Notes: a model not told the origin generated them from the letters alone. Positions 37,416 to 48,142 are shown, numbered from the stretch's first letter. The stretch is 64,000 nucleotides of DNA from Flavobacterium sp. xlx-214 (GCF_013874595.1 NZ_CP059431.1:2666001-2730000); one strand, 5' to 3'. Made by a program: numbers and translations.

Positions 37416-38336
37416 TTAGAAGAAGCGTGGCGAATTCACGCGACGGTATTTGTTAAACAATTCAAAGCGTAAAAAGATCTCATGTGAGCCGCTGTTGTAG
37501 TTGGATAACGCTTTGATATCGTTATCATAACTATAGCCTACAAACAATCCGTTGGTGATTTGAAAGCCAGCCAAGGCACTCCATGCGGCATCCCATCGAT
37601 AAGCCGCTCCTAAGGTAAACTTATCGTGAATTAGGAAATTCGCAGTGACATCAGCTTGTAATGGTGCTCCACTTACTGCCTTGAATAAAAACGCGGGTTT
37701 GAATTTCAAGGTTGGATTGATTTCAAATACATGACCTCCCATTAAGTAGTAATGCATTTTTTGTTGCATGGTACTTTGTACATTATTGTCATAACGCGTG
37801 GTTTCTAGGAAATTGGGTACTGAGAAACCTAAATAGCTTTTCTCATTATGCCAATAGATACCTGCACCTATGTTGGGCGTGAACTCACTTGAGATATCGT
37901 TTAATATCTGTGGATCATTGGGGTTGTACTTGTTTAAATCGGAATAGGCTACGCTTAGTAAATTTGCCGATCCTTTTAATCCAAAGCTTAATTTGCTGCC
38001 TTGGTTGTTTAGATCTAAGGTGTACGAGAAATCTACGCTAATGGTGTTTTCATCCATTACACCTAAGGCATCGTTTACAAAACTTACTCCTAATCCTACT
38101 TTGTTATCGCCCAGTGGTGTGTTTACTGAAAACGAATTCGTTGTTGGTGCGCCATCAATACCTACCCATTGGCTGCGGTGTAATCCAAAGATGCTTAACG
38201 ATCCACGGCTACCTGCATACGCGGGGTTGATGTTAATGGTGTTGTACATATAATTGGTGTACTGTGGGTCTTGTTGCGCGGTGGCTGTAAGGCTTACTAA
38301 AGCTAATAAAGCCACTATGATTTTTGTTGTTTTCAT
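37416..38336 (-). CDS. PorP/SprF-family outer-membrane protein
   Basis: 306 residues: signal peptide MKTTKIIVALLALVSLTATA, then PorP_SprF beta-barrel features starting with QDPQYTNYMYNTININPAYAGSRG and SIFGLHRSQWVGIDGAP, and a C-terminal FLRFELFNKYRR. Proteins of this kind partner a T9SS cargo: SprF is needed for SprB secretion in gliding flavobacteria. The gene sits between the T9SS-type cargo (12 bases upstream) and the OmpA gene (12 bases downstream), as in such clusters. Confidence 0.92.
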   Translation of the reverse strand: MKTTKIIVALLALVSLTATAQQDPQYTNYMYNTININPAYAGSRGSLSIFGLHRSQWVGIDGAPTTNSFSVNTPLGDNKVGLGVSFVNDALGVMDENTISVDFSYTLDLNNQGSKLSFGLKGSANLLSVAYSDLNKYNPNDPQILNDISSEFTPNIGAGIYWHNEKSYLGFSVPNFLETTRYDNNVQSTMQQKMHYYLMGGHVFEINPTLKFKPAFLFKAVSGAPLQADVTANFLIHDKFTLGAAYRWDAAWSALAGFQITNGLFVGYSYDNDIKALSNYNSGSHEIFLRFELFNKYRRVNSPRFF

Positions 38337-38348
38337 TGCTTTTTAGGT

Positions 38349-39608
38349 TTAGTCGTTATTTTCTAAATGTAAATACCCTACTTTTTTAACCCATTGGCTT
38401 TGACCATCTCTATCGTACAAGTATTCTACTACGTAATAGTAGGTACCTGTTGGTAGTTTTTCGCCTTTGCCTACTACGTCTACGCCTTCGGCCATGCCTT
38501 TAAACACATTGCCTTTGCTGTCATAGCCTTGAGTTTCATACACTTTTCTTCCCCAACGGTTGTAAATGCTTACGTGGTTGTTTGGGAAGTAGTTGATGTT
38601 ATCAATGATGAAATAATCGTTCATGCCATCGCCATCTGGGGTTACCCCGTTGTAAATAACCACATCGCCTGGGTTAAGTAATGGTTTTTTAACCGTACCT
38701 AAGGTAAAAATACCAAAGCCTTCTACTTTTACAGGGGTGGTTACGGTTTGATTGGCTAAATCAACCACGCCGCCTTCATCTACCCAAAGTTTTTGTTTTT
38801 CGTCCCAACGTACTACGTGCAAAAGCTCTGCATTGTTTACAAAGTCTTGCGGGGTGGTGCGTTTGTCATAAGACAAGCTAACAATTACTGAATTGTTGCT
38901 TTTTTCGCTTTGGTTGATCACCCAATATTCTTTGTTGTCTATAGCTTGTAATACCCCTGTACGACTAGCGTGTGGGTATTTGTTGTTGGAATCTTCTAAA
39001 AGATACTCGCCTGTATAGATTTCGGCTTCTTGTGCTGGTGCGGAAATGCTGGCAAAACGGTAGTAGCCTTTATCGCCTATTGGATATTTAAAGGCATCGG
39101 TACCTTTTTTGGTTACTTCTCCGTCTACGTGGCTTTTATCGCTGGTGCTTACATGGGTTGCGCCTTTTAAGAATACAAAGGCACCGCCGTTGGCTTTGTC
39201 CATATACACGATACCATCGGCCAGGTTTACTGTGCCTTGTGTAGCGATATCGTTGGTTAAGTGAAAGGCATAATCGCCTCCGCTTTTGTTGAACAAAACA
39301 TCGTAAAAGCTACTTGGTGAACTACCCGAGATGCTTTGAATAGCTTTGTTCTTACCCTCGAAAACTACATAACCCGTACGACTGTTGGTTGTGTAACTAA
39401 ACAAGCCTTGGTTTTGGTAATCGCCGTAAAAGTACATTGAGCCATCGTTTAAAACATTCCCGTCCTTGGTGTTGACAAAATCAAAATAAGTGGATACTTC
39501 TGTTCCTGAACTTACCTTTAAATTGCCGTGGTTCGTGGTTTGGGAAAAACTATTATAACCAATAAATAGAGCTAAAGCTGCTATTAATTTTAACACGTTT
39601 CTTTTCAT
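38349..39608 (-). CDS. secreted protein with gliding motility-associated C-terminal domain (T9SS type B)
   Basis: 419 residues from the ATG at 39608 (MKRNVLKLIAALALFIGYNS), a signal peptide; an upstream ATG at 39632 lies inside the preceding gene and is rejected. The C-terminal 100 residues match the CHU_C type-B sorting domain: VTPDGDGMNDYFIIDNI, HVSIYNRWGRKVYET and a final VGYLHLENND. It is exported by the type IX system and fixed to the cell surface. The body is a beta-rich adhesin-like region. PorP/SprF and OmpA follow in the same run. Confidence 0.85.
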   Translation of the reverse strand: MKRNVLKLIAALALFIGYNSFSQTTNHGNLKVSSGTEVSTYFDFVNTKDGNVLNDGSMYFYGDYQNQGLFSYTTNSRTGYVVFEGKNKAIQSISGSSPSSFYDVLFNKSGGDYAFHLTNDIATQGTVNLADGIVYMDKANGGAFVFLKGATHVSTSDKSHVDGEVTKKGTDAFKYPIGDKGYYRFASISAPAQEAEIYTGEYLLEDSNNKYPHASRTGVLQAIDNKEYWVINQSEKSNNSVIVSLSYDKRTTPQDFVNNAELLHVVRWDEKQKLWVDEGGVVDLANQTVTTPVKVEGFGIFTLGTVKKPLLNPGDVVIYNGVTPDGDGMNDYFIIDNINYFPNNHVSIYNRWGRKVYETQGYDSKGNVFKGMAEGVDVVGKGEKLPTGTYYYVVEYLYDRDGQSQWVKKVGYLHLENND

Positions 39609-39618
39609 ACTTATTGAA

Positions 39619-42600
39619 TTACTTTTTAGCACCCGACTTGATTACTGGATTCACAATAGCATCGTTACAATTTTCAAGTTTTACTCTTAAATATTGTGCA
39701 TCGCCATAACTACAACCTTGACGTTTTGTTTGAATTTTCACTAACAAATCATTCCCGTGCTCTGGGTATAATTTATTGATTTCGTAATAATCAACCTTGT
39801 TCTGAGAATGACTAAAAGCTAATTGTGAATTTGTAATATCTGCTACCGCCTTGATACTTAAAACAGGATTTCCTTGTTCATCAACCATTAACTTTCCTTT
39901 TTCATCACGTAATTGATCTCCATATTCTATAACTTTAGCAAATGAAACTTCGTAAGTTGTACATAAATCCATTTTTTGAATGCCTAGGAAGTCGGCAGCG
40001 CAAAGTGTTACTTTATTTTTGGTATCTACCTGTCCTTCAAACAACATTTGCGGATTTACGCGAATATCATAAATATATAATTGGTTTCCTAAATTTACAT
40101 TTACTGTATTCCATTGTTCTAATTGAACACGATCAAACGGAACTGTAATTGGGGTAGATATTACAACTTTTTGTTCGTTACTAAAATTTAACAAACCTAA
40201 ATCAAGAACTTTAAAACGATCTAAGGTTTGCTCACCCACTTTGGTATCTCCTAAGTAATATTTGATTTTATAATCAATTAGATTTAAAAGACCTAAATTT
40301 AAAACATTTACATTTTCTGTACCTAAAGTAATTTGAACTTGATCACCTGGACGTGCTTTTTGACGTAAACGAGCATTTAAAAATTGCTTATTTAAAACCC
40401 CAGCTGTTGTATTAAAAATTGCATAACTATTGTAATTATTATCAATGGCATAATAAGGAAATGTAACTGATGATAAACCTGTTGCAACATTTAAAACTTC
40501 AGTATAATTACCCCAAGTTGCATCTTCGGCAAACTGATTTAAGGTAATTGGATTATTTGAAACTGTATGACCTTTTTGTGTAGTAGGATACACTAAAGAC
40601 GCAGCTGGTGTTACCGTAATTATTCCTCCATTTGTGCACGGGTTGTTTAACGGATCAACTGTTATTTCTTCTTCAACAAACGCATGAAACACTGTTGCTA
40701 AATCGGCTACTCCTAATAAAGATCCTAACTGAACGCGAATACCATTGTAATCAATTGTTGCCCCTGAGTTATTTGTTGGTGTAAAAGAAAATTCAAACAC
40801 ATTATCTCCTTTTAACAAATCTAACACACCACCTTTTACACCAAATGTCTTACCCACATTAGCTAATGGAGGAACTGTACCAGATATATCGCTTAAACTA
40901 TTAATTTTACGACCTACAATGGTTACACCACCAGCCAGTTTTAAGCCCGAATATTGCTCACCTAATTTTACAGTTACTTTTTTACCTTTTAATTCAGCTC
41001 CGGTATATAAAGTACCATCAGGTTTAGTAAAATACAAATCAATACCTACTGTACCAATACCTAAAATTACTACACCACCAGTAATAGTTGCATATTGCGA
41101 ACGATCTCCATTTACGGCCTTTTCAGGATTTGCCACACCAGATAAACCAGATGTCCAAGATTGTTTATGGGTAGCATAGTGTTTTTTAACTGATATGTTA
41201 CAATCTGCTAAATCATAAACAATCAATTGAATAGTTGCATAACTTACACAGCCTGTTACACCAGATGTTGTAGTTGCTTTTATTGTGAAGTAGTATTCAC
41301 CTTTTTGCAGATTTGTTAGTGTATTGGCAACTGTATTTCCACTTGTATCGGTAATTGTATATGTTGACGCATGAGTTGATGTGAATGTAGGAAATGTAAA
41401 ACTACCGCCTTGTTCTACTGTAAACGCATTGATATTATTTGGAAAAATAATTATATTCTCGGTTTGCGGAGTTATTAACACAGGAGCTGTGAAAGCATTT
41501 ACTTGGGGAATAGACCAACGTTTCGCTTTTCTACGAATTAAAATAGGCTTTTTTAAACTACCTACTGTGATACTATTACTACCATCTACATTAAACTCAC
41601 CAAAATCCCCCGTAGATCCGTCACTTCCTTCTGCAGCATCTCCAACATTTGTCCATGTTACTCCATTATTATAGCTAAATTGCCAATCATAAGAATACGC
41701 ATAAAGATCTAACGGTCCAGAATTAGCTTTACTTGTACTTGTTACTGTTGCCGAACCATCAAAACACACTATAGGTGTTGATAATGAAATAGTACCAGGA
41801 TTAAAAACCCCTTCGACTCCTAAAAATGTTACTGCAACATCTTCACATACGCCCGCCATATTACAAATAGTGTAATAAATTGGTGTTGTTGGTTTTGAAG
41901 CATTCGATGTAGCAGTAATTACACCTGTGTTAGGATCTAATGTAATACCAGTAGGCCATGTTCCTTTTTGAGAAATGGTTGTGTTTTTACCAGTTCCGGT
42001 AAGAACAAATCCTTGCCCTGCAGCTCCATTATTATAACTATCATTAATAATTACACTAGGATATGTTTTTGTTCCTGAGCCTGTTTGCCAGTTATATACA
42101 TCTGCATTTCCTTTAATAGGCGTACCAGAATCATAAGTTATGGTAATATTTGCAATAGATGATACTCCCAATAAATTAGTAATTTGATACTGTAAAGGTT
42201 GTGTTAATGGGACAGCACCTGGTGCAACCACTAATTTACCTGTTGCATCAATACTATACCCTACTGGCCATGTTCCCACAGGAACAATTGAAGCATTAAC
42301 ACCTGTGCCGCTAACCACTACTGTACCCACTGCATTTGATTGCGAATCGTTTGTAAGAATAGAATAGGTACCACCAAGTAATGTTGTTGTAATTGCATCA
42401 TCATTTGCTTTAATGATACTATCCATTGTAGAAGGATCATTATTACAATCAATTGGTGTAAGGTTTTCGTCGGGAATTTCTTCTAAAGAAATATCATCAA
42501 TGTAAATATCATTTCCTGAAGTAACTGTTGACTGATTTCTAAAAGAAACGGCCACATCCGAATTACAAGAAGCGCTATCGGGCACTTTGAATTTAAAAGA

Positions 42601-43191
42601 ATATTGTACCCAACTACCTGTTGTAGTAGCTGTTTGAACACCTGAAGAGCCTAGAACTGTTTCTGTTAAAATGTTCTGAGCTTCCATTTTAAACTTATGT
42701 GCTCCGTTTCCAGCTGCAATATTAAATATCCATATAGATAATTTATATGTTTTACCAGAAGTCAAAGACACTGCCCTTCTGTAGTATTGATTAAACGTTC
42801 CGCCACAATTTACAACCATTAAACCTCCATTCTTTGCACCTGTATTACCTATAGTATGGTCGTACACATTTGTAGGAAACCAATTAGGCAATGTAGTATT
42901 GCCATAAGGTTTTAAAATTGCATAATGTCCATCGTGAACCTGATTTGATTGTGTTTGCCCAGTTGAAAGACCAGTTCCTGTAAAATATTGAGCAAATTTG
43001 TAAAAAGCGGTTCCGTGATCAAATTTATTTAATCCTGTATCCTTACCTGTTTGAGGCACATATGGAGAAGATCTTCTCTCCGTTCCTGTAACGGTTCCAA
43101 AATCTTCTTTAAATATTACCTGAGCATTAGTTTGTTGCAACGCAACCAAGCCAAGCAGGGTAATAAATTGTTTTTTTATATTAAATTTCAT
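39619..43191 (-). CDS. large secreted multi-domain beta protein
   Basis: 1190 residues with a signal peptide (MKFNIKKQFITLLGLVALQQ). Residues 30-240 contain a jelly-roll-like CBM domain (GTVTGTERRSSPYVPQTG ... GNDIYIDDISLEE), then Ig-like and cadherin-like repeats with SNAYXI-type turns, and a Cys-containing C-terminus. It ends 10 bases before the T9SS type B gene and is the longest product in the surface cluster. Probably an adhesin of the cell surface; its exact role is not known. Confidence 0.7.
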   Translation of the reverse strand: MKFNIKKQFITLLGLVALQQTNAQVIFKEDFGTVTGTERRSSPYVPQTGKDTGLNKFDHGTAFYKFAQYFTGTGLSTGQTQSNQVHDGHYAILKPYGNTTLPNWFPTNVYDHTIGNTGAKNGGLMVVNCGGTFNQYYRRAVSLTSGKTYKLSIWIFNIAAGNGAHKFKMEAQNILTETVLGSSGVQTATTTGSWVQYSFKFKVPDSASCNSDVAVSFRNQSTVTSGNDIYIDDISLEEIPDENLTPIDCNNDPSTMDSIIKANDDAITTTLLGGTYSILTNDSQSNAVGTVVVSGTGVNASIVPVGTWPVGYSIDATGKLVVAPGAVPLTQPLQYQITNLLGVSSIANITITYDSGTPIKGNADVYNWQTGSGTKTYPSVIINDSYNNGAAGQGFVLTGTGKNTTISQKGTWPTGITLDPNTGVITATSNASKPTTPIYYTICNMAGVCEDVAVTFLGVEGVFNPGTISLSTPIVCFDGSATVTSTSKANSGPLDLYAYSYDWQFSYNNGVTWTNVGDAAEGSDGSTGDFGEFNVDGSNSITVGSLKKPILIRRKAKRWSIPQVNAFTAPVLITPQTENIIIFPNNINAFTVEQGGSFTFPTFTSTHASTYTITDTSGNTVANTLTNLQKGEYYFTIKATTTSGVTGCVSYATIQLIVYDLADCNISVKKHYATHKQSWTSGLSGVANPEKAVNGDRSQYATITGGVVILGIGTVGIDLYFTKPDGTLYTGAELKGKKVTVKLGEQYSGLKLAGGVTIVGRKINSLSDISGTVPPLANVGKTFGVKGGVLDLLKGDNVFEFSFTPTNNSGATIDYNGIRVQLGSLLGVADLATVFHAFVEEEITVDPLNNPCTNGGIITVTPAASLVYPTTQKGHTVSNNPITLNQFAEDATWGNYTEVLNVATGLSSVTFPYYAIDNNYNSYAIFNTTAGVLNKQFLNARLRQKARPGDQVQITLGTENVNVLNLGLLNLIDYKIKYYLGDTKVGEQTLDRFKVLDLGLLNFSNEQKVVISTPITVPFDRVQLEQWNTVNVNLGNQLYIYDIRVNPQMLFEGQVDTKNKVTLCAADFLGIQKMDLCTTYEVSFAKVIEYGDQLRDEKGKLMVDEQGNPVLSIKAVADITNSQLAFSHSQNKVDYYEINKLYPEHGNDLLVKIQTKRQGCSYGDAQYLRVKLENCNDAIVNPVIKSGAKK

Positions 43192-43234
43192 ATTGTAGTA
43201 TTTTAAAGATTTATAAATGATTAACCGTTGTTAA

Positions 43235-45895
43235 TTACTTAACCTTTAATACAATATTCATGAAAGAACCTGTTTTTATAATAGCGTTTGGATTTACTTT
43301 GTAAGTTAACACTCCATTTGCATCTAATGTGATGTCTGTAAATACAGCCTCATCCGCATAGGTTACAAAATAATCGTAACTTGTAGCTACTTTTACAAAC
43401 TCATCTAAAGTTGAAGTTGCGCTACTTGATTTAATTGGTGATGTAAACTGACCTTTAAATAATTCATATAATTTAACAGTAAACACCCCTGCAGCAACTG
43501 TATAATTTCCACTTGCTGTGATACGGCTGTCTGTTAGAATAGTTGGCAACACAACCGATGGCATGTAGAAGAATTTTGGAGTAGATGAAATACCTAAATC
43601 TTCTAAATTTTTCCATTGTGTTTCAACACCTGAAGTACCTGTTTGTGTAGTCAACACTTGTCCTGTTGATCCAGGTTTTAATTTCACATTGAAATCTGTT
43701 GTGTTTCCGTTTGTAGTAGGTGTAAGTGTAATTCCATTACCCACAGAAACCGTTTCTAATTTTTGAGCTCCTTGTACTACCGTATTTATATCGGTATAGG
43801 TTACATTTCCAGCTGCATTTGCTATACCTACACGGCCATCAGTACCTGTACCTGCTGTTAATTTATCGTTTGTAACAGCACCCGCTTTTATATCAGAAGA
43901 CTCTACAGCACCTGCAGCAATCTTATCTGTTGTAATAGCATTGTTTGCTAATTTATCAGTCGAAATTCCGCCAGTAGTAACTTTTACATTTGCATCAACT
44001 AATGTTGCACCTGTACCGTTTGATACAGTAATAGAGCCATCGCCGGCTGTTAAATTTTTTCCATCAACATTTGCTGATGAAATGTTTTGATACGTAACCG
44101 TTCCATCGGCATTTGCAACAGGCACTTTACCTTCATTACCAGTACCCGCATCTAACTTATCACCTGTAATGGTTTTATCAGCAATGTCTGCTCCTGTGAT
44201 AGATCCATCTTTAATTTGAGCAGATGTAATAGATTCGGCTTTTACACGTAAACTTGTTGGTATTAAAACAGCAGCTGTACCTCCGCTAGCAACTTCAATA
44301 GTTGCTGTAGCCCCATCTGCAGCTGTTAAATCAACTCCTGTAACATTTGTAGCTGAAATGTTTTGATAAACAACTGTTCCGTTTGATTGTACAACACCTA
44401 CTTTACCTGCATCTGAAGCATCTGCTTTTAATTTTTCTGCAGTTACGGCTCCATTAGCTAAATCAGCAGTTGCAATTGTGCCATCAACAATTTTATCAGA
44501 GGTTACCGCGTTATCAGCTAATTTTTCTGTAGTAATAGCTTCATCCTTTACCTCAACAGTATATGCTGTATTATTGCCTGTTTTAGTAGATGAGACAGAA
44601 GTTGTAACGCCCTCAACCACTGAAGAAGTGTTTTGCGCTGCTTGAATCATTGGACCTAAATCTAATGGCGTTGCATCAACTCCGTTTACAGTTGTTGTTA
44701 AACTACTACCCGATAAAGCATTTGAAACAGTTGTTGTAGGTACAATAGTTGATTGATCAACCCAAGTAACACCATTTCCTGTTGGGTTTGTTACTAAAAC
44801 TTGGTTGGCAGAACCTGGAGTAAGGATATCCAATGGGTTTTTCCACTCTAAAGATTTTTGAGCTGCATTTAACTGTAAAATCTGTTTATTTGTTCCTGTT
44901 CTATTTGGGAAATAATAGCCGCCAGTTCCGTCATTATCACCAATGAAAAAATTACCTCTATTAAAATCTAAGCCAAATTTTACATCAGATTTTTTTCTAT
45001 CAAAAACAACGAATTCGGATAAATTAAATTCTGAAACTACTTGTTTTGAAACTGTAGTTCCATAATGACTTATAAATTCACTAGAACCCGTAGCTGAATT
45101 TTGTATTTCATGTGCTTTAGCACCTGCTGCATTTGTTTCAACTCCCGTTCTTGCCAAATACATCAACTCGTCTTTACTTTGAAGGAGCATACTTCCGTCA
45201 TAAACACGATCAAAGTAGCTGTAATCTTCAAGATTTTTGGTTTCTGCATTATATAAAATATTGCCACGAACTGCATACGATGATGGTAAAGCAATACTAT
45301 TTGTTTCAAATCCAAAGTAGCTGTTTTGGGTAGCATCAGTTGTATTAATATAATGATGAGAGGTTCTAAAATCACCACCTACTTCTAATTGCTTCTGTGT
45401 TTTGTTAACCTCAAAATCAATATTATAAGATGATTCATAACCTATCCCAACTCTACCTTTTTGGTAAATATCAACATCAACAGGTGTATTGGTATTAAAA
45501 GGTTGTACACCGCCTGTTGAGGCTCCTGAAGCGTTTCTTCCTGCGCTTCCTCCTGTAGTATTTGTAGCTTGTGCTTTCCAATAACTTACCGCTTCTACTT
45601 CATTTTGAGTAGCAAAACGTTTCCAAGTGGTACCTTCCCACACGTAAAAACCTTTTTCTAATTTCTCTGTAGTATCAACTTTAGTATTGTATACCAACAA
45701 ACCATCAGCAGGAGTGTTGATTGGAGTAACACCGTTTGTTAAAGAAACTAATTCTACACGTGGCATTAATAAACCTTTATTGTTAGAATCAATATCTATT
45801 TGGGCAGATTTATGTGGAGTTGAAGTACCAAAACCTACTTGCGCTTGCGCATAAGCAGCTGCTAATAAAGCTACTGATATATATATTTTTTTCAT
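43235..45895 (-). CDS. large secreted repeat protein, tail-fibre/adhesin-like (A)
   Basis: 886 residues. Signal peptide MKKIYISVALLAAAYAQAQ, then the VGFGTSTPHKSAQIDIDSNNK start shared by flavobacterial surface proteins. Residues 460-700 consist of repeats such as ITTEKLADNAVTSDKIVDGT, SITGADIADKTITGDKL and AVTNDKLTAGTGTDGRVG, each rich in TxDKxx motifs, which suggest a trimeric fibre. C-terminal 120 residues are a beta domain. The N-terminus resembles that of the 729-residue neighbour. Secretion route is not clear. Confidence 0.65.
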   Translation of the reverse strand: MKKIYISVALLAAAYAQAQVGFGTSTPHKSAQIDIDSNNKGLLMPRVELVSLTNGVTPINTPADGLLVYNTKVDTTEKLEKGFYVWEGTTWKRFATQNEVEAVSYWKAQATNTTGGSAGRNASGASTGGVQPFNTNTPVDVDIYQKGRVGIGYESSYNIDFEVNKTQKQLEVGGDFRTSHHYINTTDATQNSYFGFETNSIALPSSYAVRGNILYNAETKNLEDYSYFDRVYDGSMLLQSKDELMYLARTGVETNAAGAKAHEIQNSATGSSEFISHYGTTVSKQVVSEFNLSEFVVFDRKKSDVKFGLDFNRGNFFIGDNDGTGGYYFPNRTGTNKQILQLNAAQKSLEWKNPLDILTPGSANQVLVTNPTGNGVTWVDQSTIVPTTTVSNALSGSSLTTTVNGVDATPLDLGPMIQAAQNTSSVVEGVTTSVSSTKTGNNTAYTVEVKDEAITTEKLADNAVTSDKIVDGTIATADLANGAVTAEKLKADASDAGKVGVVQSNGTVVYQNISATNVTGVDLTAADGATATIEVASGGTAAVLIPTSLRVKAESITSAQIKDGSITGADIADKTITGDKLDAGTGNEGKVPVANADGTVTYQNISSANVDGKNLTAGDGSITVSNGTGATLVDANVKVTTGGISTDKLANNAITTDKIAAGAVESSDIKAGAVTNDKLTAGTGTDGRVGIANAAGNVTYTDINTVVQGAQKLETVSVGNGITLTPTTNGNTTDFNVKLKPGSTGQVLTTQTGTSGVETQWKNLEDLGISSTPKFFYMPSVVLPTILTDSRITASGNYTVAAGVFTVKLYELFKGQFTSPIKSSSATSTLDEFVKVATSYDYFVTYADEAVFTDITLDANGVLTYKVNPNAIIKTGSFMNIVLKVK

Positions 45896-45916
45896 GATGC
45901 TTATCTATTAAAAATG

Positions 45917-45945
45917 AAGTGTAAACCAAAAGATGGTTTACACTT
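45917..45945 (-). terminator. intrinsic terminator between the two fibre genes
   Basis: AAGTGTAAACCA pairs with TGGTTTACACTT around AAAGA, with CATTTTT after it on the minus strand, just beyond the 45953 stop. Confidence 0.75.
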
Positions 45946-45952
45946 TTATATA

Positions 45953-48142
45953 TTAAAGTCCGGCTGGTTTAACAGTTGAAGCAAACTCAATAATAACCTT
46001 TGCAGTAATATCGCTTTCACTTAAAACATTGTACATATTGCCTACCCCAATTTTAAAACCTAACGCTTGACCGCTTAAAGTTAAATTGGTTATAGATGCT
46101 GTCATACCCGTTCCGTATCTTAAAGTTGTAGATAAAATTTGCGCTGCATCTTTGTCTAACGTTACCCCTGAAGTATTAGCCGTTGTTCCCGTTACTGTAG
46201 TGGTAAATTCGCCTTTGTAAATATAATATGTTGTAGCACCATCAACATAAGTATCACCTGTAAATACTGATGTAGAGCCACCTGCATTAATTGTGTCTCC
46301 TAAGTTATTTTTTAGGTTATTGATGTTTTGTTGAATAATTGTATCGCCAGCACCACCTGTTAAAGTAGTATTGTTGATTAAAGTACTTGCAATATCAATT
46401 GGTGTTTTGGTAACTGTACCATCTGCCGCAATTGTTTCTGTGTACAACACATCTGCAGTTGTAGTGTTGTTATCATGGTTACCAAAATAAACGTTACCAC
46501 CTGCATTTAAGATGTTGCTAATGGCATTTTTAATCTCAGAATTTCCTTCGATGATTGATTTTAAATCAGCTTGAACATCAATAGTAGATGTTGCATTTGC
46601 TTCGTTTAAATAATCGTATGTTACTTTAACATCGCCTGCTGCTGCAGTTCCTGTTTGTTCTCTTTCTAAAGTAGTAACTGTTTCGTTTGCCTTTACTAAA
46701 GCATCAAAAGTAATGGTTTGTGTATTTCCAGAAGCATCAACATAAGTGAAAGACGATGAAGCTAATTGCTCTGCTGTTGTTGTGCCTGTACCCGGAACAA
46801 ATGTCATTACACCTTCTGTATTACCCGCCAATTGTTCAATAATTTCTTGAACCGTAACTGTATTTCCATTATATGTTGTAGATTGATTTAAAATGGTTTC
46901 AAAGTTGTTAGCTACTGCTGCAGGAATATTCATTGCTGTACCGCCTGTTAAACCTCCTGCATTTGTTGGTGTAATATCTGCTGGACTTGTAATAGATCCT
47001 GCTGCAATTAGAGCTTGAATATCACTTTCACTGAAATATTTGTAGCTGATGATATTTCCTTTAGCATCATGTACAGCAGTAAAAACAGTATTTGTTTCGT
47101 TTGCTTTTACAATAGTATCAAAAGCAGCAGCAGGAACAACTGTAGAAGTTCCGTCTCCGTTTGCAATACTAAAAGTTACATCACCAGAAGTAGCATCCAC
47201 AACAGCAGTAACAGTTCCTTGAGCTAAATTAGAATTCGTAGAAATATATTCTATGTATTCTTGAACTGTATTAAAGGTGTGCGTAACACTACCTTCAACA
47301 ATAGTAATTGGATTTGTTGGGGTAGAAGTAAAAATTTGTTCGATATTGTTGATAACGCCACCTACAACATCAATTAAAAACACACCTGTAGCAGGAGCTG
47401 TTCCCCATGCATCAACAACTGCTTGAGTTGGTAATACACCGTTATTTGCAACTAAGTATGCTTCTGAAACATAGTATTGTTGGGTACCATCAGTTGATTT
47501 TACCAATATTGTTTTTGATTCTTGAGCAGAGATTAAGTCTAAAATATCATTTGTGATATCTTGTTTTACATAACCGCCTTGCCCGTTGTTTGCAGAAGCA
47601 TCATAATAAACATACTCAATCTTTGAAGGAGTTGTAATATTACCTAAACCATCTGTAATTGCAGGTGTATATACCATTCCGCCACCAGAATTTGCACCAT
47701 CGCCTTGTACACCTCCATTAACATTTTCTTCACCTAAATTATTAGAAGGAAAAGCAGTGTCTAGTAAATCTTTAATTTTATCAACATTGCTATCAATTGT
47801 ACTTACAACATTAGCTAAATCAGTAGCATTTGCAATACGTTCCCAATGTGCAGCAACAGTACCTTTTTCTACAACCCAATAGTAAAACCCTGGAGTTACA
47901 GCAGTTGCACCACTACCAGCAGTTGCTGTATTGTAAACTAGTAAACTTTCGGTTTCAGTTCCTTTAATAGGATCAAAAATTAAAGTAGAAGTTAAAGAAA
48001 CACGAGGAATTAAAACCCCTTTGTCTTTAGCAGTTACATCTAAATAAGATGACGTTACAGGTGTTGTTGTGCCAATACCTACTTGTGCATTGGCAAAATA
48101 AGCTGAACCTAATAAGGCAGCTACTAATGTAATTTTTTTCAT
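45953..48142 (-). CDS. large secreted repeat protein (B)
   Basis: 729 residues. Signal peptide MKKITLVAALLGSAYFANAQ, then VGIGTTTPVTSSYLDVTAKD, a near copy of the start of the neighbouring 886-residue protein. The middle has repeats with FDTIVKANETNTVFT / FDALVKANETVTTLE and with EQLASSSFTY-type strands. No family recognised. It lies at the upstream end of the minus-strand surface run and has its own terminator. Probably an exported surface fibre. Confidence 0.65.
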   Translation of the reverse strand: MKKITLVAALLGSAYFANAQVGIGTTTPVTSSYLDVTAKDKGVLIPRVSLTSTLIFDPIKGTETESLLVYNTATAGSGATAVTPGFYYWVVEKGTVAAHWERIANATDLANVVSTIDSNVDKIKDLLDTAFPSNNLGEENVNGGVQGDGANSGGGMVYTPAITDGLGNITTPSKIEYVYYDASANNGQGGYVKQDITNDILDLISAQESKTILVKSTDGTQQYYVSEAYLVANNGVLPTQAVVDAWGTAPATGVFLIDVVGGVINNIEQIFTSTPTNPITIVEGSVTHTFNTVQEYIEYISTNSNLAQGTVTAVVDATSGDVTFSIANGDGTSTVVPAAAFDTIVKANETNTVFTAVHDAKGNIISYKYFSESDIQALIAAGSITSPADITPTNAGGLTGGTAMNIPAAVANNFETILNQSTTYNGNTVTVQEIIEQLAGNTEGVMTFVPGTGTTTAEQLASSSFTYVDASGNTQTITFDALVKANETVTTLEREQTGTAAAGDVKVTYDYLNEANATSTIDVQADLKSIIEGNSEIKNAISNILNAGGNVYFGNHDNNTTTADVLYTETIAADGTVTKTPIDIASTLINNTTLTGGAGDTIIQQNINNLKNNLGDTINAGGSTSVFTGDTYVDGATTYYIYKGEFTTTVTGTTANTSGVTLDKDAAQILSTTLRYGTGMTASITNLTLSGQALGFKIGVGNMYNVLSESDITAKVIIEFASTVKPAGL

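Noticed and set aside
35442..48142. Plus-strand ORFs of 60 to 100 codons inside the surface genes
   Set aside because: They lie on the other strand of long, clearly coding genes and have no motif or start context of their own.
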